DNA of 64,000 nt from Nocardia sp. BSTN01. GTDB taxonomy: Bacteria; Actinomycetota; Actinomycetes; Mycobacteriales; Mycobacteriaceae. The stretch is from the NCBI RefSeq assembly GCF_015354405.1, contig NZ_JADKYP010000033.1, positions 1 through 64,000 of the forward strand. Direction: 5' to 3'. The position numbers were made by a program, and so were the translations under genes. Below are positions 19,539 to 29,678 of the stretch, one piece after another (position 1 is the stretch's first letter; each line of letters starts with the position of its first letter). The notes below the pieces were generated by a model that did not search any database, was not told the DNA's origin, and saw only the letters and a list, made by a program, of their open reading frames with translations.

Positions 19539-19817
19539 ATGCAGATCACATCCGTGCGCGGTGCCGTAGTCGCCGTTGCCGCCGGTGCGGCGGTCCTCGG
19601 CGCACCCGCGATAGCGCAGGCCGCCGGCCTGCCGCTGGAGCCGGCCACCCCGCAGGAAGAGGTCACCACCACTCAGCACGCGGGACCGGTGCTGGCCCTG
19701 TGGGATCCGCAGACCGGTTCGTCGTCGCTGTCGTCCAATGTCAACGCGCGCGGTCTGTGCATCTTCCAGAGCATCAGCGCCACGGGCGGGCTGGACTGCT
19801 TCAACGGCGCTCAGTAA
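19539..19817 (+). CDS. Small secreted protein of unknown function
   Basis: 92 residues with a Sec signal peptide (VRGAVVAVAAGAAVLGAPAIAQA, predicted cut after AQA near residue 29). The mature part has a Pro/Glu/Thr stretch and two cysteines (GLCIFQ, GLDCFN) that could form a disulfide. SD AGGAG is 7 nt before ATG 19539; ATG 19535 is out of frame. Its last 17 bases overlap the convergent acetyltransferase gene. No known family recognised. Confidence 0.75.
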   Translation: MQITSVRGAVVAVAAGAAVLGAPAIAQAAGLPLEPATPQEEVTTTQHAGPVLALWDPQTGSSSLSSNVNARGLCIFQSISATGGLDCFNGAQ

Positions 19818-20355
19818 TCGGGCGGCGGGCGATCATCCGGATCTCGCTCGCCAGGGAGAACGGTTCGATTCGGCGGGCCTCGTCGGCGGCGAATCCGAAC
19901 TTTCGATAGAAACTCCGGGCGCGTGGATTCTCCTCGAACACCCATAACGCGGTGTCGGTGTCGGGGAGGAGAATCGCGCGCAGCAATTCCTGTGCGATGC
20001 CGGTGCCGTATCGGTCGGCCCGGACGTAGAGCGCATACAGTTCCCGATCGGCGACGCGCGGTTCGTCGCGAGGCGGTCCGGCGTGCGTGAATCCGAGGAC
20101 GCGGTCGCCGGGGGCGCGGGTGTCGTCGACGGCCAGCACGATGGTGTGCGCCGTTCGATCGGCCGCCGCGCCCCCGGCGACCGAATCGATGAGTGCGGCC
20201 CACCGAGCGGTGCGGCGGTCGACGTCGAAGGCGGCGAGCACATGCTCGGGCACCAGTCCGCGGTAGGCCTCACGCCACGATTCGATATGGCAGATCGCCA
20301 GATCACGGGCGTATTCGGTGGACGCCGTCACGATCCGCGGGCGGTGCGGGTTCAC
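19801..20355 (-). CDS. GNAT-family N-acetyltransferase
   Basis: About 184 residues with the GNAT pattern: N-terminal HIESWREAYRGLVPEHVL, then VADRELYALYVRADRYGTGIAQELLRAIL with the acetyl-CoA loop, and NPRARSFYRKFGFAADEARR. Substrate unknown. GTG 20355 places the first beta strand at the usual distance; GTG 20388 is an alternative 11 codons upstream. Transcription probably starts after the rpmB terminator. Confidence 0.82.
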   Translation of the reverse strand: MNPHRPRIVTASTEYARDLAICHIESWREAYRGLVPEHVLAAFDVDRRTARWAALIDSVAGGAAADRTAHTIVLAVDDTRAPGDRVLGFTHAGPPRDEPRVADRELYALYVRADRYGTGIAQELLRAILLPDTDTALWVFEENPRARSFYRKFGFAADEARRIEPFSLASEIRMIARRPITERR

Positions 20356-20394
20356 CCTGCGGTCCCGCCTGTCCGTCCGGGTGACCACATGACA

Positions 20395-20428
20395 ACGCCC
20401 CGGTCACCCTGTGGGTGCGCCGGGGCGT
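20395..20428 (-). terminator. rpmB terminator
   Basis: ACGCCCCGG (20395-20403) pairs with CCGGGGCGT (20420-20428); the loop itself holds CACCC-TGT-GGGTG. Long stable stem directly after rpmB on the minus strand, no long U tract. Confidence 0.75.
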
Positions 20429-20446
20429 CGAAGATGTCTACGCAGC

Positions 20447-20638
20447 TCAGCCGCGAACAACCTTTCCGGCCTTCAGGCAGGAGGTGCAGACGTTCATGCG
20501 GCGGGTGTTGCCGGGGGCAACCTGCGCACGAACGGTCTGGATGTTCGGGTTCCAGCGACGGTTGGTGCGCCGGTGCGAGTGCGAAACCGACTTACCGAAG
20601 CCGGGGCCCTTGGCGCAGACGTCGCAGACGGCAGCCAT
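20447..20638 (-). CDS. rpmB: 50S ribosomal protein L28, zinc-binding form
   Basis: 63 residues. Contains CDVC near the N-terminus and CTSC near the C-terminus, so it is the C+ (zinc ribbon) version; actinobacteria often also encode a zinc-free paralogue induced by zinc starvation. ATG 20638 is preceded by AAGGAG at good spacing. The gene is divergent from the DAK2-domain gene. Confidence 0.96.
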   Translation of the reverse strand: MAAVCDVCAKGPGFGKSVSHSHRRTNRRWNPNIQTVRAQVAPGNTRRMNVCTSCLKAGKVVRG

Positions 20639-20961
20639 AGTCGCGAGCTCCTTCATGTCATGGGGGACCGCTGTCGGTGAGACAGCCTGTCCGGAAACTT
20701 TATCCTCAATGCCTACCGGCGCTACCGCCGGTGAACGCGACCAGCAGGGGCCGCGTGAGGCAACCCTGCAAGAGTAGCGGTCGGCCGTATTCGATGTCCA
20801 ATCGCCCTGGGGCTCGCCTCGGCCACCCCGCAGCGGCCGTCTCGTCTCCGTCGCCGGATCCGCGTCCCTACCCGGCTTCGCGTGTCGAGGGTGTCGGTGC
20901 GGACGACTACCCTGGCTGGCGGATTCGACGGTGTGATCGCGGTGGCGGGAAGGACGGTGAC
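20639..20961. other. Intergenic region between rpmB and the DAK2 gene
   Basis: 323 bases of divergent promoter space. On the minus strand GGATAAAGT (about 20699-20707) contains TAAAGT, a possible rpmB -10. CCGGCG-CTAC-CGCCGG near 20721-20736 is a small inverted repeat. I see no gene and no Zur-box match. Confidence 0.4.
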
Positions 20962-22842
20962 GTGCGCGGGGTCCGGGAGAGGCTCGATGCGGCCGCACTG
21001 CGGCAGTGGGGTGCGCTGTGTGTGGAACATCTGCTCGCGCACCGCGAGGAGATCAACGCGCTGAACGTCTTCCCGGTGGCCGATTCCGACACCGGAACCA
21101 ATCTGCTCATCACCATGCGCGCCGCGCTCGCCGCGACACGAGAGCACGGCGATGCCGGACCGTCCGGCGACGCCGCCGATCCGCTCGGCGCCATGGCCCG
21201 AGCCGCGACGGCCGCGGCGTGCGGGAATTCGGGGATCATCCTGTCGCAGGTGCTGCGGGGGCTGGCCGAGTCGGCCGATCGCGACGACCTCACCGCGGCC
21301 GCGTTGCGCACCGCGTTGCGCCGGGCGGCGGTCCTGGTCCGGGAATCGCTGAGCGAACCGGTCGAGGGCACCATGCTCACCGTGCTGGAAGCGGCCGCCG
21401 ACCGCGCCGAGGACTGTGCGGAGGAGACGGTCGCCGCGGTGGCGGTCGCCGCCGCCGACGGGGCGGTGAAGGCGCTGGGGGAGACACCGTCACAACTGGT
21501 CGTGCTGCGCGCGGCCGGTGTGGTCGATGCCGGCGCGCGCGGGCTGCTGGTACTGCTGGACGCCCTGGTAGAGGTGTGTACCGGGAGCGCACCCGCGCGT
21601 CCGGTCTACCGGGTGACGAATCCAGGTCCCGGGCGGTCGGCCGCCGGACCGGCACGTCGCGATGCTCCGGAGGTGGATTCGGCGGACGTGCGGGCGAGCG
21701 GCATTGCGCTACAAGCGGATTCGTTGTCGGCGCGGCCGGAGACCGCCCTGCCGGATGCGCCCGCGGGCGACGGTCCCGTCGGGAATCGCGCCCTGCCACC
21801 GGGAGAAACCGATCACGCACACATCGCACATGCGCAGCACGTCGCGAAAGATGTTGCGCTACCAGAATTTTCGCCGCAGAGATCGTCCGGCACCGAGGCC
21901 ATGCGGCGCGCCGGGAAGGAATCCGGCCGGCGCGATCGGGCGAGCGTGCCCCAGTACGAGGTCATGTTCCGGATAGTCGAGACCGATCCGGCGCGCGTCG
22001 AGCGGCTGCGTGCTGCCCTTGCCGCGCTGGGGGATTCGGTGGTCGTGGTGGGTGACGGTGAGGGCAGCTGGTCGGCGCATGTGCATTGCGCCGATGCCGG
22101 TGCGGCGGTGGAGGCCGGCTTGGCCGCCGGCACCCTGAACAAAATCCGGATCGAGGGTTTGTTCGGCACTTCCGTTGCCGCGCACGGACAGTCCGATCGA
22201 GGCATTCTCGCGATCGCCACCGGCGCGGGGGCGGTGCGGTTGTTCGAGGACTCCGGTGCGGTCGTACTCACCGGCGCGGTGACCGCCGATCGACTGCTCG
22301 CCGCCATTCGCGCGATGCCGCAGCGGGAAGTGCTGGTGCTGCCGAATGGGGCGTTGCCGGCACCGGAGCTGGTGGCGATCGGTATGGCCGCGCGGGACGG
22401 ATGGCGCGAGGTGATGATGCTGCCCAGCGGCTCCATGGTGCAGGGGCTGGCCGCGCTCGCCCTGCACGACAGCGGGAGCCTGGCCGTCGACGACGCGCTG
22501 ACGATGTCGCAGTCGGCCGCCAGTACCCGGTGGGGTGCGGTCCGTGTCGCCGCCGAACGCGCGCTGACCATCGTCGGCACGTGCGAGCAGGGCGACGGCC
22601 TCGGCCTGGTGGGCCACGACGTCGTCGTCATCGATCCGGACGTGCGCCGGGCCGCCCGCACCCTGCTCGATCGCATGCTCGGCCTGGGCGGGGAACTGGT
22701 GACGCTGCTGCTGGGCGCGCAGGCACCGGCCGGGTTGGCGGATGAGCTCACCGCACACATCACCACGGAATTTCCCGGCGTGGAGGTCGTCACCTACGAC
22801 GGCGGTCAGGCCGTGGACCTGGTCCAGATCGGGGTGGAGTAA
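20962..22842 (+). CDS. DAK2-domain, FakA-like fatty-acid kinase homologue
   Basis: 626 residues. The N-terminal DAK2 domain (about 1-200) carries the nucleotide/Mg motif [14 protein letters not shown] and [17 protein letters not shown] low-complexity linker of about 120 residues (Ala/Pro/Arg-rich, roughly 210-330) leads to a C-terminal FakA/DegV-associated domain with [15 protein letters not shown] and [15 protein letters not shown]. FakA phosphorylates FakB-bound fatty acids in Gram-positives; activity here is inferred. Start GTG 20962 has GGGAAGGA upstream. recG begins at the base after the stop, so the two are translationally coupled, as for Rv2974c-Rv2973c. Confidence 0.85.
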   Translation: MRGVRERLDAAALRQWGALCVEHLLAHREEINALNVFPVADSDTGTNLLITMRAALAATREHGDAGPSGDAADPLGAMARAATAAACGNSGIILSQVLRGLAESADRDDLTAAALRTALRRAAVLVRESLSEPVEGTMLTVLEAAADRAEDCAEETVAAVAVAAADGAVKALGETPSQLVVLRAAGVVDAGARGLLVLLDALVEVCTGSAPARPVYRVTNPGPGRSAAGPARRDAPEVDSADVRASGIALQADSLSARPETALPDAPAGDGPVGNRALPPGETDHAHIAHAQHVAKDVALPEFSPQRSSGTEAMRRAGKESGRRDRASVPQYEVMFRIVETDPARVERLRAALAALGDSVVVVGDGEGSWSAHVHCADAGAAVEAGLAAGTLNKIRIEGLFGTSVAAHGQSDRGILAIATGAGAVRLFEDSGAVVLTGAVTADRLLAAIRAMPQREVLVLPNGALPAPELVAIGMAARDGWREVMMLPSGSMVQGLAALALHDSGSLAVDDALTMSQSAASTRWGAVRVAAERALTIVGTCEQGDGLGLVGHDVVVIDPDVRRAARTLLDRMLGLGGELVTLLLGAQAPAGLADELTAHITTEFPGVEVVTYDGGQAVDLVQIGVE

Positions 22843-25134
22843 ATGGCGACACTGAGCGACCGGCTCGATCACGTGCTGGGGGTGAAGGCGGCCGAACCGC
22901 TGGCCGACGCCTTCGATATGCATATCGTCGAGGATCTGCTGCGGCACTATCCGCTGCGTTACGCCACCCAGGGCCAGCCGCTCACCGAGGAGGCCCCGGA
23001 GGAGGGTGCCCACATCACGGTGGTGGGCCGGGTGAGCAAGACCGAACTGCGGCCGATGCGCCAGCGTCGCGGCAAACTGCTCAAGGTGGAACTCGACACC
23101 GGCTCGGCGAAGCCCGTGGAGATCACCTTCTTCAATGGCGACAAGGTGAATTACCTTGTCAAACAGGGTGTTCGGGCCATGATGTCGGGCACCGTGCACT
23201 GGTGGCGGCCGGACCGCTGGAATCTGTCGCATCCGTCGTATCTGATCCTGCCGGAAACCGCCGAATCGGTGGACAGTCTCACCTCGGTGCGCGGCGGCGG
23301 TGCCCTGCGCGGTCTGGCGGAGAGCGCGAAAGGCGCTGGGGGAGTGGATATCTCGTTCTTCGAACGGGAATACATCCCGGTGTATCCGGCGACGGCGAAG
23401 GTGCAGAGCTGGGACATCCTGGCATGTGTGCGGCAGGTGCTCGACCAGCTCGACCCGATCGACGATCCGCTGCCGCAGGACCTTCGCGAGGACCACGAAC
23501 TGCTTGCCGTCTCGGATGCGCTGCGGCTGATCCATCTGCCCGAACGCAAATCCGATATCGATCAGGCCCGGCAGCGGCTGCGCTTCGACGAGGCGCTGGC
23601 GCTGCAACTGGTTCTGGCCCAGCGCCGTCACGACGCCGCCGGGCGCACCGCGCGGCCGTGCCCGCCGCGCTCGGACGGTATCGCCGCCGAATTCGAACAG
23701 CGCCTGCCGTTCGAGCTGACCACCGGCCAGAACAAGGTGATCGCCGAAATCTCCGGCGACCTGACGCGACCCCATCCGATGCACCGGTTGCTGCAGGGTG
23801 AGGTCGGTTCCGGTAAGACGATCGTCGCCCTGCACGCGATGTTGCAGGTCGTCGACGCCGGACTGCAGTGCGCGCTGCTGGCGCCGACGGAAGTCCTTGC
23901 CGCCCAGCATTATCGGTCACTGCGGTCCATGCTCGGCGATCTCGGCGCGGCGGGCGAACTCGGCGCCGCCGACCATGCCACCACAGTGGTGCTGCTGACC
24001 GGCTCGATGTCGGCGAGTGCGAAGAAGGCGGCACTGCTGGATGTGGTGACCGGGACGGCCGGCATCGTGATCGGCACGCACGCGCTGATCCAGGACGCGG
24101 TCGAATTCTTCGATCTGGGCATGGTGATCGTCGACGAACAGCACCGCTTCGGTGTGGAGCAGCGAGACGCGTTGCGCGCCAAAGCCAAAGACGGCATCAC
24201 CCCGCATCTGCTGGTGATGACCGCGACGCCGATTCCGCGGACCATCGCGATGACCACCCTCGGCGATCTGGAAACCTCCACCCTGACCGAACTGCCGCGC
24301 GGCCGCTCACCCATCACCACCCGGGTCGTGCCGGCCCGGATGAAACCGGCATGGGTAGAGCGTGCGTGGGAGCGGATCCGGGAGGAGGTGGCGGCGGGCC
24401 GGCAGGCCTATGTGGTGTGCTCCCGCATCGGCGACGAGGAGGACGAGGGCGCATCGAAGAAGGGCGCCAAGTCGAAAGGTAAGAGCCGCAAACAAGCCGA
24501 CGACGCCACGGGCGAGGCGCCGACCACCCACGCCGCGATCGACGTCTTCGAGACGCTGCGCACCGGACCGCTGGCGGATCTGCGGCTGGGACTGTTGCAC
24601 GGCCGCCTGCCGACCGACGACAAGGACCGCGTCATGCGCTCGTTCAACGACGGCGATATCGACGTGCTGGTCTGCACCACGGTCGTCGAGGTCGGCGTCG
24701 ACGTGCCCAACGCGACCGTCATGGTCATCGTGGACGCCGACCGGTTCGGCGTCAGCCAGCTGCATCAGCTGCGCGGCCGGGTGGGCCGCGGCAAGCATCC
24801 CGGTCTGTGCCTGCTCATCACCGAAACCTCGCCGATGGGTACGGCCATGGCACGGCTGGAGGCGGTGGCCGGCACACTGGACGGTTTCGAACTGTCGGTG
24901 CTCGATCTGCGGCAGCGCCGGGAGGGCGATGTGCTCGGTTCGGCGCAGTCGGGTACCGCGCGCAGCCTGAAACTGCTGTCGCTGCTCGACGACCTCGACG
25001 TCATCACCACCGCCCAGGTACTGGCGCGGGAGGTCGTCGACGCCGATCCGGGACTGACCGACCATCCGGGATTGGCGAATATGATGCATGCCGCCGTCGA
25101 CTCCGAGCGGCTGCAATATCTGGCGAAGTCCTGA
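22843..25134 (+). CDS. recG: ATP-dependent DNA helicase RecG
   Basis: 763 residues. Branch-migrating helicase for stalled forks and Holliday junctions. N-terminal wedge/OB domain (about 1-290), then superfamily 2 helicase with Walker A GEVGSGKT at 319-326, DEQHR box, TATPIPRT and the C-terminal QLRGRVGRG. A Lys/Ser-rich insert at about 535-560 (KKGAKSKGKSRKQ) interrupts the start of helicase domain 2. ATG directly follows the TAA of the DAK2 gene. Confidence 0.96.
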   Translation: MATLSDRLDHVLGVKAAEPLADAFDMHIVEDLLRHYPLRYATQGQPLTEEAPEEGAHITVVGRVSKTELRPMRQRRGKLLKVELDTGSAKPVEITFFNGDKVNYLVKQGVRAMMSGTVHWWRPDRWNLSHPSYLILPETAESVDSLTSVRGGGALRGLAESAKGAGGVDISFFEREYIPVYPATAKVQSWDILACVRQVLDQLDPIDDPLPQDLREDHELLAVSDALRLIHLPERKSDIDQARQRLRFDEALALQLVLAQRRHDAAGRTARPCPPRSDGIAAEFEQRLPFELTTGQNKVIAEISGDLTRPHPMHRLLQGEVGSGKTIVALHAMLQVVDAGLQCALLAPTEVLAAQHYRSLRSMLGDLGAAGELGAADHATTVVLLTGSMSASAKKAALLDVVTGTAGIVIGTHALIQDAVEFFDLGMVIVDEQHRFGVEQRDALRAKAKDGITPHLLVMTATPIPRTIAMTTLGDLETSTLTELPRGRSPITTRVVPARMKPAWVERAWERIREEVAAGRQAYVVCSRIGDEEDEGASKKGAKSKGKSRKQADDATGEAPTTHAAIDVFETLRTGPLADLRLGLLHGRLPTDDKDRVMRSFNDGDIDVLVCTTVVEVGVDVPNATVMVIVDADRFGVSQLHQLRGRVGRGKHPGLCLLITETSPMGTAMARLEAVAGTLDGFELSVLDLRQRREGDVLGSAQSGTARSLKLLSLLDDLDVITTAQVLAREVVDADPGLTDHPGLANMMHAAVDSERLQYLAKS

Positions 25135-26556
25135 TCAGCGGACCGCGGGCGGATACGGCAGATCGACGCTGGAATTCTCGGTGACCGCCAGCGGGCGGCC
25201 GATCTGCGGGAACGCGCGCTGCGGACAGGCGGGCCGCTCGCACACCTTGCAGCCGGCGCCGATGGGCACCGCGGCGGCCGGTTCGTCGAGTTGCAGGCCC
25301 TGCGAATACACCAGCCGATCGGCGTATTCGATATCGCAGCCCAGCCCGACCGCGAATTCCTTGGTGGCGGTGCCGAATCCGTGCGGACTGGGATAGGTCG
25401 TGCGCGCGATCCACAGATAGCGGCGGCCGTCCGGCATGGCCGCGACCTGCGTGAGGATCCGGCCGGGATGTGAGAACGCCTCGTGCACCACCCACAGCGG
25501 GCAGCTGCCGCCGACTCGGGAGAAGTGAAAGGCGGTGGCGGACTGGCGTTTCGAGATGTTGCCCGCGCGGTCGGTGCGGACGAAGAAGAACGGCACTCCG
25601 CGCTGTCCCTGCCGCTGCAGCGTGCTCAGCCGGTGGCAGACCGTCTCGAAGCCGACCTCGAAACGCAGGGAGAGCAGGTCGATGTCGTAGGACAGTTCCT
25701 CGGCCGACCGCAGGAACCTTCCGTACGGCAGCACCACCGCGCCCGCGAAATAGTTGGCCAGGCCGACCCGGGCCAGGGCCCGCGATTCACCGACCAGCGA
25801 CGGGGTGGCGTCGAGGACCTCGTCGAGCAGATCGCCGTGCAGCAGGAAGGCGAGCGTGGTGGCGATCTGGAATGCCCGCTGACCGGGGCGCAGCCGGCGC
25901 GCGAGGATGAGGGTGCGGGTCTCGGGGTCGTAGCGCCGTTTCGGGACGGAGGGATCGGCGCCGTCGCCGCGGACCAGAACGGTGACCCCGGCTCGCTCCT
26001 CGGCCACGCGGGCCAGTTGCCGATCGATCGATCCGATGGTCAGACCGCATTCGTCGAACAGCCGTTCGGCAGCCAGATCCAGCTGGGGGATGTGGTTGTG
26101 ATGATCGTAGAAGAAGTCGCGCACATCCTCGTACGGCATCGGGACGCCGGGCGCCCCGGTGGGGGCGGCGACCTTCGACGACAACAGATCGAGTTGATCG
26201 GTCGTGGCGCGCAGACGGCGATGCATCGCGACGATCGTCTTGGCGACCTCCGGTAGCCGGGTGGCGAGATCTTCGACCTCCGCGGCCGGCGGGGCGGTAC
26301 CGCCGGCCGCCTCCACCAGCACCTCGTGCAGGTCCGACACCAGGCGTGCGTCGGAGTCGGCGGCGAAGAATTGCACATCCAGATCGAAGGTCGAATTGAG
26401 TTTCAGGAGAACGGGAATCGTCAGGGGTCGCTGGTCACGTTCGAGCTGATTGAGATAGCTGGGCGAAAGCTCCAACGACTTGGCCAGGGCGGCCTGGGTC
26501 ATCCGTCGTTCTTCGCGCAACCGCCGCAACCGGGCACCCGCATACATCTTGCGCAC
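25135..26556 (-). CDS. RamB/PrpR-type transcriptional regulator
   Basis: 473 residues. N-terminal XRE helix-turn-helix (GARLRRLREERRMTQAALAKSLELSPSYLNQLE in part), then the IrrE-peptidase-like and DUF2083 regions, ending with a Cys-rich segment GAGCKVCERPACPQRAFP. RamB and PrpR of corynebacteria and mycobacteria share this layout and control acetate, glyoxylate and propionate metabolism; PrpR uses the cysteines for an Fe-S cluster. GTG 26556 aligns the N-terminus with that family (GGAGG 13 nt upstream). Two TTGCAA motifs lie upstream. Stop is adjacent to the convergent recG stop. Which paralogue this is cannot be settled. Confidence 0.85.
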   Translation of the reverse strand: MRKMYAGARLRRLREERRMTQAALAKSLELSPSYLNQLERDQRPLTIPVLLKLNSTFDLDVQFFAADSDARLVSDLHEVLVEAAGGTAPPAAEVEDLATRLPEVAKTIVAMHRRLRATTDQLDLLSSKVAAPTGAPGVPMPYEDVRDFFYDHHNHIPQLDLAAERLFDECGLTIGSIDRQLARVAEERAGVTVLVRGDGADPSVPKRRYDPETRTLILARRLRPGQRAFQIATTLAFLLHGDLLDEVLDATPSLVGESRALARVGLANYFAGAVVLPYGRFLRSAEELSYDIDLLSLRFEVGFETVCHRLSTLQRQGQRGVPFFFVRTDRAGNISKRQSATAFHFSRVGGSCPLWVVHEAFSHPGRILTQVAAMPDGRRYLWIARTTYPSPHGFGTATKEFAVGLGCDIEYADRLVYSQGLQLDEPAAAVPIGAGCKVCERPACPQRAFPQIGRPLAVTENSSVDLPYPPAVR

Positions 26557-26589
26557 GCCGCAGATGCTACCTCCACATCTTCGCAATCA

Positions 26590-26633
26590 TTGCAATTTCG
26601 CGACTCGGCGCGTACAAAAATCTGCTGTTGCAA
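26590..26633. promoter_or_regulatory. Two TTGCAA motifs upstream of the RamB/PrpR-type gene
   Basis: TTGCAA at 26590-26595 and 26628-26633, within the promoter region. RamB and PrpR sites known from relatives centre on TTTGCAAA-type cores, so autoregulation is likely. Confidence 0.4.
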
Positions 26634-26839
26634 GGAGTTTTGATCAACTTCGGAAATGCGTAGCGTGCGAAGGATGCGGCTGGATCCGGCGGGTGCGCGA
26701 TAGCGGAAGTGCTGCTGGGAGGTGGTGAACTACCGGGTGGAAAAGGTTGCCGGAAAGGCTGCTGGTGCCCGCCGGAGACAGATTTCCGGCAGCTGTCCGG
26801 CCGGCGACCGCGTGCGGGCGAGTCGCCGGCCGGCCGGCC

Positions 26840-29110
26840 TCAGCGCACCAGCGTGGCCGCCTCGACCATATTGCGCAGCGACGCCTCCACCTCGGCGCGG
26901 CCGCGGGTCTTGAGTCCGCAGTCCGGATTCACCCACAACCGTTCCGCCGGAACGGCTTTCATCGCTTCGCGCAGCGAGTTCTCGATCTCGCTCACGCTCG
27001 GCACCCGCGGTGAGTGGATGTCGTAGACGCCGGGCCCGATGCCGAGCGCGTATCCGGCGGTGGTGAGATCGTCGAGGATCTCCATATGCGAGCGCGCCGC
27101 CTCCACCGACGTGACATCGGCATCCAGTGCCGCGATGGCGCCGATGATCTCGCCGAATTCGGAGTAGCACAGATGGGTGTGGATCTGGGTGTCGTCGCGA
27201 ACCCCGGCGGTGGCCAGGCGGAACGCACCCACGGCCCAGTCCAGGTACTGCCGCTGATCATCGCGGCGCAGCGGCAGCAGCTCGCGCAGCGCGGGCTCGT
27301 CGACCTGGACGATGCGGATGCCGGCGGCCTCGAGATCCACCGTCTCGTCGCGAATGGCCAGCGCCACCTGCCGCGCGGTGTCGGCGAGTGGCTGATCGTC
27401 GCGCACGAACGACCAGGCCAGAATCGTGACCGGGCCGGTCAGCATGCCCTTGACCGGCTTACCGGTCAGCGATTGGGCGTAGGTGATCCACTCGACCGTC
27501 ATCGGCGCGGTGCGCACGACGTCGCCGTAGAGGATCGGCGGGCGCACGCAGCGGGTGCCGTAGGACTGCACCCAGCCGTGGTCGGTGGCGGCGAATCCGT
27601 CGAGCTGTTCGGCGAAGTACTGAACCATGTCGTTGCGCTCGGGTTCGCCGTGCACGAGAACGTCGAGCCCCAGATTCTCTTGTAGCGCAATCACATCCGC
27701 GATCTCGGCGCGCATCCGCTCACGATATTGCGCGTCGTCGATCCTGCCGGCGCGCAGGTCCGCGCGGGCGGTGCGGATCGCGGTGGTCTGCGGATAGGAG
27801 CCGATCGTGGTCGTGGGCAGCAGCGGCAGGCGCAGGTGTGCGCGTTGCAGCTCACGGCGGCGCTGTGCCGGTGCCCGCCGTGCCGGATCCTCACCGAGGC
27901 CGGCGAGCCGGGTTCGCACGGCCTCGTTGTGCAGGCGCGGATCGCGGCGGCGGCTCTCGATCGCGGCGCGCGATGCGGCGAGCTCCGCGGCGACCGCCTC
28001 GGTGCCCGCACCGACCGCATGCGCCAGGATTCGCACCTCGTCGATCTTCTCGGCGCCGAAAGCCAGCCACGACCGCAGCACCGGATCCAGACCGGGCTCC
28101 GCGTCCAGCGAATACGGCACATGCAGCAGTGAACTCGAGGTCGACACCGCCAGCGCGCCGACCGAACCCAGCAGGGTCGCCAGCTCGCTCAGCGCCGCTT
28201 CCAGATCCGTGCGCCAGATGTTGCGGCCGTCCACCACACCGGCCACCACCAGTTTGTCCGCCAGGGCGGGCACGGCGGCGACCTCGGAAATGGTTGTGCC
28301 GGAACGGAAGTCGAGTGCGATGCCCTCGACCGGCGTGGCGGCCAGGGCGCTCAGCGCCGGGCCGGGGGAGCCGAAGTAGGTGGCCACCAGGATGTTGGGC
28401 CGCTGGTCCCCGTCGCTCAGGGCGGCGTAGGTGGTGCGGACGGCGCCGAGTTCCGCCTCGGAGAGGTCGCGCACCAGTACGGGTTCATCGATCTGAACCC
28501 AGGCGGCGCCCGCGTCGGCCAGTCGGGCCAGCAGGTCCCGGTACAGCGGGATCAGCTCGGCCAGCCGGTCCATCGGCGCGACGCCGTCGACACCCTTGGA
28601 CAGAGCCAGGAAGGTCAGCGGGCCGATCACCACCGGCCGGGCGGCGATGCCCAGTTCACGCGCCTCGCGCAGCTCGCCGAGCAGCGCCGACGGATCGAGG
28701 GCGAATCGGGTGTCCGGGCCGATTTCCGGCACCAGATAGTGGTAGTTGGTGTCGAACCACTTGGTCATCTCCAGCGGTTCGATGCCTTCGGCGCCGCGCG
28801 CGGCGGCGAAATAGCGGTCCAGCGGATCGCCGATGCCGCAGACTCGCGGCGGTAGCGCGCCCAGCATGACCGCGGTATCGAGCATCTGGTCGTAGAACGA
28901 GAAGGTGCCCACCGGTACCGCGTCGAGGCCGGCGTCGCGCGCCGCGGTCCAGCCCTGCGCGCGCAGCTGCCGGGCGACGGCCTGCAGTTCGGCGGCGTCG
29001 ATCCTTCCGGCCCAATAACTTTCGACGGCACGTTTGAGCTCGCGCCGCGGCCCGATGCGCGGCAGGCCCAGAACCGTTGCGGTGAAACGAGTATGCGTTG
29101 TGACAGTCAC
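26840..29110 (-). CDS. metE: Cobalamin-independent methionine synthase
   Basis: 756 residues. Transfers the methyl group of methyl-tetrahydropteroyl-polyglutamate to homocysteine without B12. Two related barrels: N-terminal ([20 protein letters not shown]) and catalytic C-terminal with the zinc ligands in THLCYSEF and [12 protein letters not shown] 29110 has GGAG 6 nt upstream, and the known family start [11 protein letters not shown] follows. A cobalamin riboswitch with a terminator-like hairpin precedes it, so B12 should switch the gene off in favour of a B12-dependent enzyme elsewhere. Confidence 0.96.
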   Translation of the reverse strand: MTVTTHTRFTATVLGLPRIGPRRELKRAVESYWAGRIDAAELQAVARQLRAQGWTAARDAGLDAVPVGTFSFYDQMLDTAVMLGALPPRVCGIGDPLDRYFAAARGAEGIEPLEMTKWFDTNYHYLVPEIGPDTRFALDPSALLGELREARELGIAARPVVIGPLTFLALSKGVDGVAPMDRLAELIPLYRDLLARLADAGAAWVQIDEPVLVRDLSEAELGAVRTTYAALSDGDQRPNILVATYFGSPGPALSALAATPVEGIALDFRSGTTISEVAAVPALADKLVVAGVVDGRNIWRTDLEAALSELATLLGSVGALAVSTSSSLLHVPYSLDAEPGLDPVLRSWLAFGAEKIDEVRILAHAVGAGTEAVAAELAASRAAIESRRRDPRLHNEAVRTRLAGLGEDPARRAPAQRRRELQRAHLRLPLLPTTTIGSYPQTTAIRTARADLRAGRIDDAQYRERMRAEIADVIALQENLGLDVLVHGEPERNDMVQYFAEQLDGFAATDHGWVQSYGTRCVRPPILYGDVVRTAPMTVEWITYAQSLTGKPVKGMLTGPVTILAWSFVRDDQPLADTARQVALAIRDETVDLEAAGIRIVQVDEPALRELLPLRRDDQRQYLDWAVGAFRLATAGVRDDTQIHTHLCYSEFGEIIGAIAALDADVTSVEAARSHMEILDDLTTAGYALGIGPGVYDIHSPRVPSVSEIENSLREAMKAVPAERLWVNPDCGLKTRGRAEVEASLRNMVEAATLVR

Positions 29111-29166
29111 GGTGTTCTCCAAAAGTGGAAGCCACTGGTCACCGCCGCACGACGGACGAAGCCCCG

Positions 29167-29203
29167 AAAAACACTGCCGCACCGGGGTATTCCGGTGTGC
29201 CGC
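29167..29203 (-). terminator. Expression-platform terminator upstream of metE
   Basis: On the minus strand a GC-rich hairpin built on CACCGG/CCGGTG (29177-29203) is followed by GCAGTG and TTTTT (29167-29171). It lies between the riboswitch and metE, as expected for B12-dependent premature termination. Confidence 0.65.
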
Positions 29204-29236
29204 GGGTCCGCCCGCCCGGTCCACGAGGCGGTGGCC

Positions 29237-29257
29237 GCCGGATACGGCGTATCCGGC
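29237..29257 (-). promoter_or_regulatory. Hairpin between riboswitch and terminator
   Basis: GCCGGATAC-GGC-GTATCCGGC, perfect 9-bp stem with 3-nt loop, directly after the aptamer on the minus strand. Possibly part of the switching structure. Confidence 0.5.
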
Positions 29258-29261
29258 ACAA

Positions 29262-29450
29262 CCGGCAGGTCTTCGGACTCACAGGCATCGGTCGTGCGGA
29301 CCGGTCCGGAGAGGGGCCCCGGATGTCGCCTACTGGCCGTCGCTTCCCGGAAAGGATCCAGTGCTCATGACGGCGGTCGTTCCTGTTCACCGCTGCGGGA
29401 CAGTCCCGGATTCCCACCGGGTTCCCTCTCGCCGGTCCGCGAGGACCGGT
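29262..29450 (-). ncRNA. Cobalamin riboswitch controlling metE
   Basis: Read on the minus strand, AGAGGGAACCCGGTGGGAAT, TCCGGGACTGTCCCGCAGCG and, near the 3' end, GTGAGTCCGAAGACCTGCC reproduce the conserved core and closing elements of the B12 aptamer. It ends about 150 nt before metE. Placement ahead of metE is the classic actinobacterial arrangement. Confidence 0.93.
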
Positions 29451-29666
29451 TTCGACGCTGCGCGCGACGCTCGGGGCTCCAACTCGTCGACGGCAGCGAA
29501 CCAGCTGCGTTCCCGAGCGTAATCCACCGCGAGCGGCAGGGGAAACACCGCCCGCCCGGCTGCCGATGTTTCCGCTGGAAGAACACAACTTCGCAGACTC
29601 GCCGATCCGGTTTGTGAGGATGGCTGCGAAGCCCTATTCACTGTCCGGCCCCGCTCACCGGGCAGG

Positions 29667-29672
29667 TACCTT
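29667..29672 (+). promoter_or_regulatory. -10 box of pyc (leaderless type)
   Basis: TACCTT ends 6 nt before ATG 29679, with no SD. Confidence 0.5.
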
Positions 29673-29678
29673 TATCGA

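Noticed and set aside
20639-20961. Zur box before the zinc-binding L28 gene
   Set aside because: No TGAnAAnnnTTTTCA-like site is visible; the zinc form of L28 is usually not the Zur-repressed copy.
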